A stretch of 8,160 nucleotides of DNA. It comes from Planctomycetota bacterium (lineage in GTDB: Bacteria > Planctomycetota > Phycisphaerae > Sedimentisphaerales > SM23-30). Each line of letters starts with the position of its first letter. The stretch's first letter is position 1. A program made the position numbers and the translations under genes. Below are positions 1 through 6,248 of this stretch, one piece after another. The DNA lies in the NCBI GenBank assembly GCA_029573975.1, contig JAKQBU010000151.1, positions 1 to 8,160 on the forward strand, given 5' to 3'. The notes beneath the pieces were generated by a model. It had not been told where the DNA came from and made no database searches. It saw only the letters and a program-made list of their open reading frames with translations.

Positions 1-548
1 CGCCCGCCGCCCTGGCCCTGCACATTGAAAAACGGCATATACGGATCCGACGACCGGCCCGCCCGCGGACTAAACACCGCCTTCTCACCCGCCGGCAGCT
101 CTTTCCGCTGCGGCGCGAAACTGTCCGCACTGTTATGATCCCCCAGCGCATAATGCAGCACCACCGCATCCCCCGCCAGCCGCCCGTCCAGGCTCCATAC
201 CCCCTCAATAATCTCCGTATCCCTCTCCCCCCGGTTCTCCAGCCGCACTACCCACTCCCGCGCCGCCAGATACGGATACTCAATCACCTCATACCGCACC
301 GCCAGCCCGCCCGCCGGCTCCGTCCACGTCCACACCCGCTCCAGCCGCTTCTCATCCAGCGGCCTCTGCTCCGCCGTCACCGCCCACCCCGCCCGGAACT
401 CCTCAAACGCCTTCCCCCCATACTGAAACGAAAACGCCAGCCGCTCCTGCTTTTTTATACTCGTTTGTTCGGATTCCCCCGCCTGCCCCCACAGACTCGA
501 TACCCCAACCGCCAGAACCAGAATGCCAAAACCGATTGTGCGCCTCAT
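1..548 (-). CDS. Secreted GH36-type alpha-galactosidase, N-terminal part (runs off left edge)
   Basis: This is the first 182 codons of a gene whose 3' end lies outside the window. The protein begins MRRTIGFGILVLAVGVSSLW followed by GQAGE, a typical signal peptide with cleavage near residues 21-23, so the enzyme should be exported. The remainder resembles the N-terminal beta-sandwich domain of GH36 alpha-galactosidases: a YGGKAFEEF stretch near residue 44, a GLAVRYEVIEYP strand near 81, a REWVVRLENRGERDTEIIEG segment near 96, HYALGDHNSADSFAP near 131, and PFFNVQGQGGG at the end, which in the family leads into a conserved GWSGQW motif. GH36 enzymes hydrolyse terminal alpha-galactosides. The catalytic barrel is not in view, so activity cannot be confirmed. 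ATG at 546-548 was chosen because GGAGGT lies 6 nt upstream. Codons end in G to an unusual degree. The gene is divergent from the glycosyltransferase. Confidence 0.8.
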   Translation of the reverse strand, partial: MRRTIGFGILVLAVGVSSLWGQAGESEQTSIKKQERLAFSFQYGGKAFEEFRAGWAVTAEQRPLDEKRLERVWTWTEPAGGLAVRYEVIEYPYLAAREWVVRLENRGERDTEIIEGVWSLDGRLAGDAVVLHYALGDHNSADSFAPQRKELPAGEKAVFSPRAGRSSDPYMPFFNVQGQGGG

Positions 549-554
549 ACCATT

Positions 555-560
555 ACCTCC
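555..560 (-). promoter_or_regulatory. Ribosome binding site of the alpha-galactosidase gene
   Basis: On the minus strand GGAGGT stands 6 nt before the ATG at 546-548. Another ATG (551-553) lies between them, but it reads ATG GTA TGA and stops at once, so the site decides for the ATG at 546-548. Confidence 0.7.
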
Positions 561-594
561 GATTTGCCATAAACCTACAGATTCTGCCATAACC
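561..594. repeat. Pair of near-identical 15-bp direct repeats, period 19 bp
   Basis: Plus-strand copy 1 (561-575) is GATTTGCCATAAACC and copy 2 (580-594) is GATTCTGCCATAACC. They match except for one inserted/deleted base at each of two places. They lie between the ribosome binding site of the alpha-galactosidase gene and the rest of the divergent spacer, inside its likely 5' leader. A third TGCCAT occurs at 653-658, overlapping the -35 box of the opposite promoter. They could be operator half-sites for a shared regulator; this is inference from position and similarity only. Confidence 0.4.
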
Positions 595-651
595 AAATTC
601 TACCTCATCCATAAGACCCAAACCAGAAAAATATGGTTAGGAAAATAGTGC

Positions 652-679
652 TTGCCATTTCACTTCTGCCGGCTAAAAT
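652..679 (+). promoter_or_regulatory. Sigma70-type promoter for the glycosyltransferase gene
   Basis: TTGCCA (652-657, five of six matches to TTGACA) and TAAAAT (674-679, five of six matches to TATAAT) are separated by 16 bp. Transcription would start near 686, leaving a leader of about 50 nt before the ATG at 735. A small palindrome, ACTAT-CAA-ATAGT (684-696), sits at the predicted start point and might be an operator. Promoter consensus is that of the general bacterial housekeeping sigma factor; the call is sequence-based only. Confidence 0.5.
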
Positions 680-734
680 CTTAACTATCAAATAGTACAG
701 AGGTTATCGCTATAGATTTGAAAGGGCATTCAAA

Positions 735-1571
735 ATGACAGCCGCTAACCCGCTCGTAACCATTTGTATCCCCCAATGGCAGGTCCGGGAAATGATTACC
801 CTGTGCCTGCGGGCCATTCGCAAGCATACCCCCAAAATCCCCATTGAAGTGATTGTGGTTGATAACGGCTCCCAGGATGATTCCCTGGACTATCTGCGCA
901 GCCTCAAATGGATTCGCCTCATCGAACGCGGCGCTTCCACCCCCGACTTCTGGGTCAAGGCCTTCATCACCGCCCTGGACCTGGGCTTCCAGCAATGCCG
1001 CAGCGAATATTTTATGATTATGCATTCCGACACCATCGTCAAGCATGACGGCTGGCTGGAACGCATGTTGGCCCCTTTCCAAAATGATCCCCTCTGCGCC
1101 GCCTCCGGCGCCTGGAAGCTGGAACCGCCCCGGCCGGTTTATGAGCTTATCAAAAGCATAACCGATACCAAAAAAGCCAATCTCTGGTTCCGCCGCAATC
1201 TGCTGGGCCAGGAACAGGCCCGCCAGCTTGCCCGCGAGCTTTGCCCCCGCGACTACTGCGCCCTCTATCGCGCTGAGCCGATCCGCAAACACGGCCTCCT
1301 CTTCAACGAGGAAGAAAAGTACCGCCGCTATACCACCGCCGAACGCATGTACTACCAGCTCAAAACCCACGGCTACCACGCCCAGGTCATCGACACCCTG
1401 GAAATGATGCAGTATATGGAACACCTGGCCCACGGCACCGCCGCCCTCCGCCCCCAGGACCGCCGCCTCCATCACTGGCGCACCCAAAAGAAAGGCGAAC
1501 GCCGCCTCCGCCGCCTCTTCAATATGCCCTTCATCCAGGAACTGGCCAACAATACCTCCCTGGACAAATGA
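735..1571 (+). CDS. Family 2 glycosyltransferase (GT-A fold), cytoplasmic
   Basis: The 278-residue protein opens with a GT-A nucleotide-sugar binding fold: VTICIPQW at residues 8-15, VIVVDNGSQDDSLDYL at 39-54 (the classic VDNxSxD pattern that contacts UDP/dNDP), and EYFMIMHSDTIVKHDGWLE at 91-109, where HSDT replaces the DxD metal-binding motif in the way NxDT does in rhamnosyltransferase-like members. A PRDYCALYRAEPIRKHGLLF segment (171-190) and YTTAERMYYQLKTHGY (199-214) match the family's acceptor half, though the usual acidic ED pair reads AE (E203). No signal peptide or membrane segment is visible, and the tail is basic. It probably adds a sugar to a cell-surface glycan or glycolipid; donor and acceptor are unknown. 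ATG at 735 follows AAAGGG with 8 nt spacing. It stands alone, with no neighbouring surface-polysaccharide genes in view. Codons end mainly in C. Confidence 0.82.
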   Translation: MTAANPLVTICIPQWQVREMITLCLRAIRKHTPKIPIEVIVVDNGSQDDSLDYLRSLKWIRLIERGASTPDFWVKAFITALDLGFQQCRSEYFMIMHSDTIVKHDGWLERMLAPFQNDPLCAASGAWKLEPPRPVYELIKSITDTKKANLWFRRNLLGQEQARQLARELCPRDYCALYRAEPIRKHGLLFNEEEKYRRYTTAERMYYQLKTHGYHAQVIDTLEMMQYMEHLAHGTAALRPQDRRLHHWRTQKKGERRLRRLFNMPFIQELANNTSLDK

Positions 1572-1596
1572 AAGGATAATATCATAAGGCGCATTT

Positions 1597-1623
1597 TAAT
1601 CTGAAGCGTAACGCTTCAGGTTA
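1597..1623. terminator. Hairpin between convergent genes, possible bidirectional terminator
   Basis: CTGAAGCG (1601-1608), loop TAA and CGCTTCAG (1612-1619) form a perfect 8-bp stem. The flanks extend it to 12 bp (1597-1608 with 1612-1623) with one G-U pair. It sits 25 nt after the glycosyltransferase stop and 30 nt after the stop of the large hydrolase, where a shared terminator is expected. Neither side is followed by a real U run, so it may act with the neighbouring hairpin or need Rho. Confidence 0.55.
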
Positions 1624-1627
1624 CGCG

Positions 1628-1648
1628 CAGCCAGCCTGGGGCTGGTTG
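1628..1648. terminator. Second GC-rich hairpin next to the hydrolase stop codon
   Basis: CCAGCC (1631-1636), loop TGG and GGCTGG (1640-1645) pair perfectly. Three more pairs on the outside (one of them G-U) give a 9-bp stem. For leftward transcripts it is the first structure after the TAA of the large hydrolase (1653-1655) and precedes the 1597-1623 hairpin. It lacks a U tract, so it may be a stability hairpin or pause site instead of a terminator by itself. Confidence 0.4.
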
Positions 1649-1652
1649 GGAT

Positions 1653-4600
1653 TTATCGCGAGAGCCTTTCGATTGCCTCGGCCAGCTTCGCCCGGTACTG
1701 ATAGAGCGGCTGGGGATCGCGGCTAAAGTGGGTCCGGTTCGTGACGATGGGTTCAGGGATCGCCAAAAGCTGCTGGTATTCCTCAAAATCAGCGGCGCTG
1801 CTTCCCTGCGTCCGGGCCTTTTGCAGCCGCTCTTGCAGGAGCCAGAAATATTCGTAATCTTCCAGTCCTTCCCGCAGCATCTCCCAGCGGAAGGAACTGA
1901 CGGGACCAGCCAGAAATTTTCGTTTGTCATTTTCGACATCCCGGTTGGCAGGGTAGAGGAACCGCCCGTCGCCGTTGCCCCAGTAGCCGATCGTCCCGGT
2001 CGGTTCGCCCGCGTAGCCGGAGACATAACTCATGGGATCCTGCCAGGGATTCTGATTTTTCGGGGGCGGAAAAGCACAGGGGCTGCTCCAGTAGTTGCTG
2101 GCCCAGACCAGGATCCCCTGCACGTTCCATTTCCAGCTCATCCAGAGCCAGATTCGCAGCTCCACGGCGTCGTGATCGATGAACAGCCCCGGATACGGCT
2201 GCCGCGGGCCGGTGCAGACATACCACCAGATTTTCTCGCCGAGCTGCTGGCGCCGGGCGGCGGCGACCGGATCGAACATATGCAGGATCGGGCACCAGAT
2301 ATCGACGCTGCCGGCCAGATGTTCGCCCGGTTCCTCCGTCAGCATCCGCGGCAGTTTCGGTCCGACTAGCCTGATTTCTTCCATGCCGTTTTTGACGAAT
2401 TCGTAGTCTTTTTCTTCCGGCTCATCGAACCAGTAGATATAGGCCTTGTCCAGCCAGCCCTGCTGCTCCAGATGATCTTGCAGTTGCAGGCAGTACTTTT
2501 GGAAGATCTGCCGGTATTCCGGCGTCCCCTGTTGAAACATCCCGATCTGCCCCAGGTTGGTGCCGAACTGACAGCCGGACCCCATCCCCTGCAAGTCCAG
2601 CCGGAAGGAGGTAAAGCCGTATTCATCGAGATATGTACGGGCCTGCTCATCCCAGCGGGTGAAATCCACAGTCACATCCGGCTGGAAATTTTCGGATTCA
2701 AAGCCCGCATTGCGAATCAGATTGGTATTGTCACCGGCCTGGGTCAGGCTGACATCGTCAAACCAGGCGGTGCCGACCGTACTGCCATCCTCCCTCCAGA
2801 GGGCCGGCCGCAGGGCCAGCTTCACAAACGCTGCCTGGGGAGATTGCTGCGTGGGATTCACTACAGTTTCTTCCAGCTGCCATTGTCCGTTGCCGGCATA
2901 GGCCAGATCGAGATTATGGCCGGAAATCCAGCGTCCTTCCGCATCGCAGGTGCTCAGTGTAACCAGATATTCCTGCCCCGCTTTTTCAGTTCTGGCTTTC
3001 CAGGCCAGCCGGTACTCCGCGTCCTTCTCCACCGGAATCAGATAAGATGTGGAACAGTCCACATTCCGGCTGGGATCCTCGTCGATCAGTTTCAGACAGG
3101 ACTGGCCGCCGGCGGCGGGATCATCCGAAACGATCTGGCCGCCTTCCCAGATGGTACAGTCAAACTTTACCCCAATCGGGTCATAGGGAGCAAAGTTGTA
3201 AGGGGTGAGGCGATGCTCGCGGAACGATTGCAGATACAAATCCCAGACCTGCCTTTGTTCTTCCGCGGTTTGCAGATTATGATACTGGTTAATCGGCCCG
3301 GCATCGAGGCCGAAGGCGGAAACGATATGGGGGCTGGCTGGCATTTCGAAATCATACACATGAATCTGAACCGGCAGCGTAACCGGCTCCATACCCCGGG
3401 CCTGGATTTTCAATTGCACCTGGTGGTTCCCCGCCGGGCAGTCGCGCGGCACTTTCACCAGCAGCCAGCCGGGCTGATTCTCCCCGCCGCTCAGGTTCAG
3501 GGGTTTGTTCCAGGCCGGCAGGGCGTCCGGCCACCAGCCCACGCAGCCGAGGGCGTCGGTGGCATGATGGACATAATGGTAATACACCTGGCTGAGCTGG
3601 AAGGCATCCTGCCAAAGCGGGTCTTCCGATACCACCGCCAGTTGCACCCCTTCCAGATTTTCTTTCGGACGCAGCACAATCTGGACCGGCTCGTATTCCC
3701 CGCGGGCCGCCGCGATCTGAACCGGTTTACGGTATTCCGGCGCGGGGGCCGGCCGCTGGCGGCTGACTTTATAGGTGGATTCACACCACCAGAGCTGCAG
3801 CGCTGCATTTTCCTGCAGAAAATACCCATAGGAACCGTCGTATAAGGAAGGAACCCGGAACGGCACGGAGGCCTGATACAAAACCTCCGGCCCGCGGCGG
3901 AGGGCAAGATCCAGGGTGAACTCCCCGGCGCTGCGGAGGGTATAGGGCAGAGAGATTTCCTGGCTCTGCCCGGGGGATAGCGGAAAAGGAAAGGGAGCGG
4001 CCAGCGGCTGGGAGGTCCCGCTGGCGGTACGGGCAGCCAGCTCCGCAACTATAGCTAATGCTTTGTCCGTTTTATTTTGCACAGTGCAGCGCAGCTTTTT
4101 CTGATCGCCCGGCAGCAAATCATCCAGGGAAAGAATGGCTACTCCCAACTGGTTCGATTCTATATTGCTTTGCAGGAAGAAGGTGCTGCCCTGCATATCC
4201 GGCAGGGTTTGATTCAAGCGAGCCTCAAAACCATACCGGTCGATTTGCAGCGAGCCGGTGGAGGACAATCGGACATAGACCACCGGGGCCGGCAGCAGTT
4301 CCGCCGGCAGGGGGAAGGTCCGGTCTTCTTTCCCTTCCAGTTGGCCCAGGTTCTGCCATTGCCGGCCGTCCGTACTCACCTCCACCCGGCAGACGCCGGA
4401 AAGATAATGATTGATTTGAATGCTGATCCGGGCCTCCTCGATCCGGGCCGGGCCGATCTGATGTTTATAGATGACATATGTTCCCGGGTCGAAGGACCAG
4501 CGGTCGGAATTGAAGCGGGCGGTGGCCTCCAGCAGGGGACGGGAATAATTGGTTCCCTTGGCGGCCAGCGGCGCTGCAAAACGGTATTGATTGCCGCGCA

Positions 4601-5120
4601 GGGATTCGCCGTCACCCAGCGAAATCTGACCTTGCGCTTGAGGCAGCGGATGAACTTCGGTCAGGGTAACTTCATCAAACCAGATGGTCCCCTGACGAGT
4701 CCATTGTCCCAGCCGTAAAAATACCTCGTTCAAATGCCGGGGAGCGGCAAAAATAAAGGAATGGAAAGCCCATTGCTCCGACGGCTGGAAGTCAAAGTTG
4801 GCCACATTCAGGCCGGAAATACCGCACCCGCCGCTGCCGGTTCCTTTGGCGTAAAAACTCAGCCGATATACCACCCCGGCCTGCACGGGCAGCGAGTCAT
4901 ACTTCCAATAGGAATCCCCGGTTCCATCGCCGGTGATACAAAGAGAACGGCTGCCGGCTTGGGCCTCGGCACTCCATTCCCCCGTTCCGCTAAGGCTCCA
5001 GCCGCTGGGAAAATCCGTTCCCTCTTCAAATGAGCCGTTGGCAATCAGATTGGCCGGCTGTGCGGCGGCGGGGAAATAAAAAAACAGCAGGGCCAGCAAA
5101 GGGGCAAGGCCGGTTTTCAT
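1653..5120 (-). CDS. Secreted multi-domain GH123/DUF4091-type glycoside hydrolase with beta-sandwich modules
   Basis: This 1155-residue protein is far longer than typical single-domain GH123 enzymes. Signal peptide: residues 1-20, ending FPAAA|QP. A CBM4/9-like module spans about 24-156 (starts NLIANGSFEEG, ends WFDEVTLTEV). A discoidin-like beta-sandwich follows (about 165-305), then an Ig-like part (about 320-425). The GH123 N-terminal sandwich covers about 428-590 (LWWCESTYKVSR, then ARGEYEPVQIVLRP). The barrel covers about 595-1105, with YIYWFDEPEEKDY at 894-906; D899-E900 fits the Asp-Glu pair used by GH123 for substrate-assisted catalysis. KIWWYVCTGPRQPYPGLFID (963-982) and a WMSWKWNVQGILVWASNYW run (993-1011) are hallmarks of the family. 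A second CBM-like module (about 655-810) interrupts the barrel. Characterised GH123 members are beta-N-acetylgalactosaminidases; many DUF4091 relatives are untested, so substrate is uncertain. ATG at 5118-5120 follows AAAGGA with 8 nt spacing, 27 nt after proB. Confidence 0.82.
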   Translation of the reverse strand: MKTGLAPLLALLFFYFPAAAQPANLIANGSFEEGTDFPSGWSLSGTGEWSAEAQAGSRSLCITGDGTGDSYWKYDSLPVQAGVVYRLSFYAKGTGSGGCGISGLNVANFDFQPSEQWAFHSFIFAAPRHLNEVFLRLGQWTRQGTIWFDEVTLTEVHPLPQAQGQISLGDGESLRGNQYRFAAPLAAKGTNYSRPLLEATARFNSDRWSFDPGTYVIYKHQIGPARIEEARISIQINHYLSGVCRVEVSTDGRQWQNLGQLEGKEDRTFPLPAELLPAPVVYVRLSSTGSLQIDRYGFEARLNQTLPDMQGSTFFLQSNIESNQLGVAILSLDDLLPGDQKKLRCTVQNKTDKALAIVAELAARTASGTSQPLAAPFPFPLSPGQSQEISLPYTLRSAGEFTLDLALRRGPEVLYQASVPFRVPSLYDGSYGYFLQENAALQLWWCESTYKVSRQRPAPAPEYRKPVQIAAARGEYEPVQIVLRPKENLEGVQLAVVSEDPLWQDAFQLSQVYYHYVHHATDALGCVGWWPDALPAWNKPLNLSGGENQPGWLLVKVPRDCPAGNHQVQLKIQARGMEPVTLPVQIHVYDFEMPASPHIVSAFGLDAGPINQYHNLQTAEEQRQVWDLYLQSFREHRLTPYNFAPYDPIGVKFDCTIWEGGQIVSDDPAAGGQSCLKLIDEDPSRNVDCSTSYLIPVEKDAEYRLAWKARTEKAGQEYLVTLSTCDAEGRWISGHNLDLAYAGNGQWQLEETVVNPTQQSPQAAFVKLALRPALWREDGSTVGTAWFDDVSLTQAGDNTNLIRNAGFESENFQPDVTVDFTRWDEQARTYLDEYGFTSFRLDLQGMGSGCQFGTNLGQIGMFQQGTPEYRQIFQKYCLQLQDHLEQQGWLDKAYIYWFDEPEEKDYEFVKNGMEEIRLVGPKLPRMLTEEPGEHLAGSVDIWCPILHMFDPVAAARRQQLGEKIWWYVCTGPRQPYPGLFIDHDAVELRIWLWMSWKWNVQGILVWASNYWSSPCAFPPPKNQNPWQDPMSYVSGYAGEPTGTIGYWGNGDGRFLYPANRDVENDKRKFLAGPVSSFRWEMLREGLEDYEYFWLLQERLQKARTQGSSAADFEEYQQLLAIPEPIVTNRTHFSRDPQPLYQYRAKLAEAIERLSR

Positions 5121-5147
5121 AGCCGGTTTCCTTTCAATTGGGGAATA

Positions 5148-6248
5148 TCAAGGTTCCAACAGGACGATATCATTCACGTGCACCACGGCCTTTTGCTTAT
5201 GGGCCGCGGCGTGGTTTTTGGTTTTTTCCTCCAGCATGGCACGAAGCTGGCCGGAAGAGACGTTGCACACCCCCTTGGCGATGGTTCCGATATGAACCAC
5301 ATCGCCAGCCCGGAAGGTGCCGGTTACTTCGGTAATGCCTACCAGCAGCAGGCTCTTGTGGTTGAGGAGGGCGGTCACAGCGCCGGGATCGATGTCGATA
5401 CGGGCGTCGGTGAAAGAATTGAGAATCCAGCGTTTGCGGTTGCTGATCTTCCGTTTGGGCAGGAACAGCGTCCCCACTTCGTCCCCCGCCAGCAACCGGG
5501 AAATCACCTCTTTTTCCCGCCCGTGGGCCAGGATCACCTTGCAGCCGCCCTTGGCCGCGATGCGGATGGCCGCGATCTTGCTGGCCATGCCCCCGGTGGC
5601 GAATTTCGAGCCGGCCTGACCGGCCATCCCGGCGATCTCGTCGGTGATTTCATACACCACCGTAATGAGTCTGGCATCGGTATGCTGCTGGGGATTCTTG
5701 TCATACAGCCCCGCCACATCCGTCAAAATCACCAGCAGCTCCGCGTCGATCTTGGAGGCGACCAGCGCCGAGAGCTTGTCGTTGTCCCCAAACGCCAGCC
5801 CGATCTCCTCCACCGACACGCAGTCGTTCTCATTGACAATCGGCACGATCCCCATGCTCAGCAGCGTCTCCATGGCGTTCTTGAGGTTCACGTACGATTT
5901 GCGGTGGCTCATAATCCGGTTGGTCAGCAGCACCTGGGCCACCTTCTGGCCGTACTGGCCGAACGCCTCCTGATACTGGTGCATCAGAATCCCCTGCCCA
6001 ACCGCCGCGCACGCCTGCCGCAGCTTGACCTCGGTAATCTTGCGGGTGAATCCCAGGCAGTTGGCCCCCATCCCGATGGCCCCGGAGGTGACCAGGATGA
6101 CCTGCCGCTTCTGGCGGACCAGCCCGGCGATCTGCTCGGCGATGATGCGTAGAAAGTCGATATCGATGCCGCTGTTCTTGCTGAGCACATTGGTGCCGAC
6201 CTTGATGACAATCCGTTTGGCCTGGGAAAAATCTCTTAGAGAGGACAT
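5148..6248 (-). CDS. proB: Glutamate 5-kinase (gamma-glutamyl kinase) with PUA domain
   Basis: ProB phosphorylates L-glutamate with ATP to gamma-glutamyl phosphate, the first and usually feedback-controlled step of proline synthesis in the cytoplasm. At 366 residues it matches the full-length type (E. coli ProB is 367). The amino acid kinase domain spans about 11-260: VIKVGTNVLS (14-23, with K16), VTSGAIGMG (53-61), IVNENDCVSVEEIGLAFGDND (137-157) for glutamate binding, LTDVAGLYDKNP (175-186), and FATGGMASKI (216-225) for nucleotide binding. A C-terminal PUA domain follows at about 273-366 (RWILNSFTDARIDIDPGA onwards). The ATG at 6246-6248 lies inside the 3' end of proA, giving a 13-nt overlap. 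No strong Shine-Dalgarno precedes it, and an in-frame TAA lies six codons upstream, so translational coupling to proA is likely. Nothing appears missing or frameshifted. Confidence 0.95.
   Translation of the reverse strand: MSSLRDFSQAKRIVIKVGTNVLSKNSGIDIDFLRIIAEQIAGLVRQKRQVILVTSGAIGMGANCLGFTRKITEVKLRQACAAVGQGILMHQYQEAFGQYGQKVAQVLLTNRIMSHRKSYVNLKNAMETLLSMGIVPIVNENDCVSVEEIGLAFGDNDKLSALVASKIDAELLVILTDVAGLYDKNPQQHTDARLITVVYEITDEIAGMAGQAGSKFATGGMASKIAAIRIAAKGGCKVILAHGREKEVISRLLAGDEVGTLFLPKRKISNRKRWILNSFTDARIDIDPGAVTALLNHKSLLLVGITEVTGTFRAGDVVHIGTIAKGVCNVSSGQLRAMLEEKTKNHAAAHKQKAVVHVNDIVLLEP

Larger units (their letters stand above)
549..734. other. Divergent intergenic spacer between alpha-galactosidase and glycosyltransferase genes
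   Basis: This AT-richer spacer holds the rightward promoter, the direct repeat pair and both ribosome binding sites described separately. For the leftward gene, TAGAAT (602-597) is the best -10 candidate, but no acceptable -35 lies 16-18 bp upstream, so no leftward promoter is called. No small reading frame with a credible start and ribosome site was seen. Confidence 0.6.

Noticed and set aside
135..572. Plus-strand reading frame (145 codons) at the left end
   Set aside because: Its Pro-, Arg- and Leu-rich translation is the complement of the G-rich alpha-galactosidase gene, which has a signal peptide and family motifs.
597..625. Leftward promoter for the alpha-galactosidase gene with TAGAAT as -10
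   Set aside because: No -35 with more than a slight match lies 16-18 bp upstream, so the candidate is too weak to annotate as a feature.
681..1487. Minus-strand reading frame (268 codons) opposite the glycosyltransferase
   Set aside because: The plus-strand frame shows the VDNxSxD motif, a promoter and a ribosome site. The minus-strand frame is a Gly/Ala-rich shadow with no family motif.
2472..3845. Long plus-strand reading frame (457 codons) opposite the large hydrolase
   Set aside because: It is fully antisense to a gene with clear domain motifs and has no recognisable protein motif. Several overlapping frames here are best explained by GC-rich codon structure of the true gene.
5178..6152. 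Plus-strand reading frame (324 codons) opposite proB
   Set aside because: It is antisense to a complete proB. The His-, Gly- and Asp-rich translation shows no family motif.
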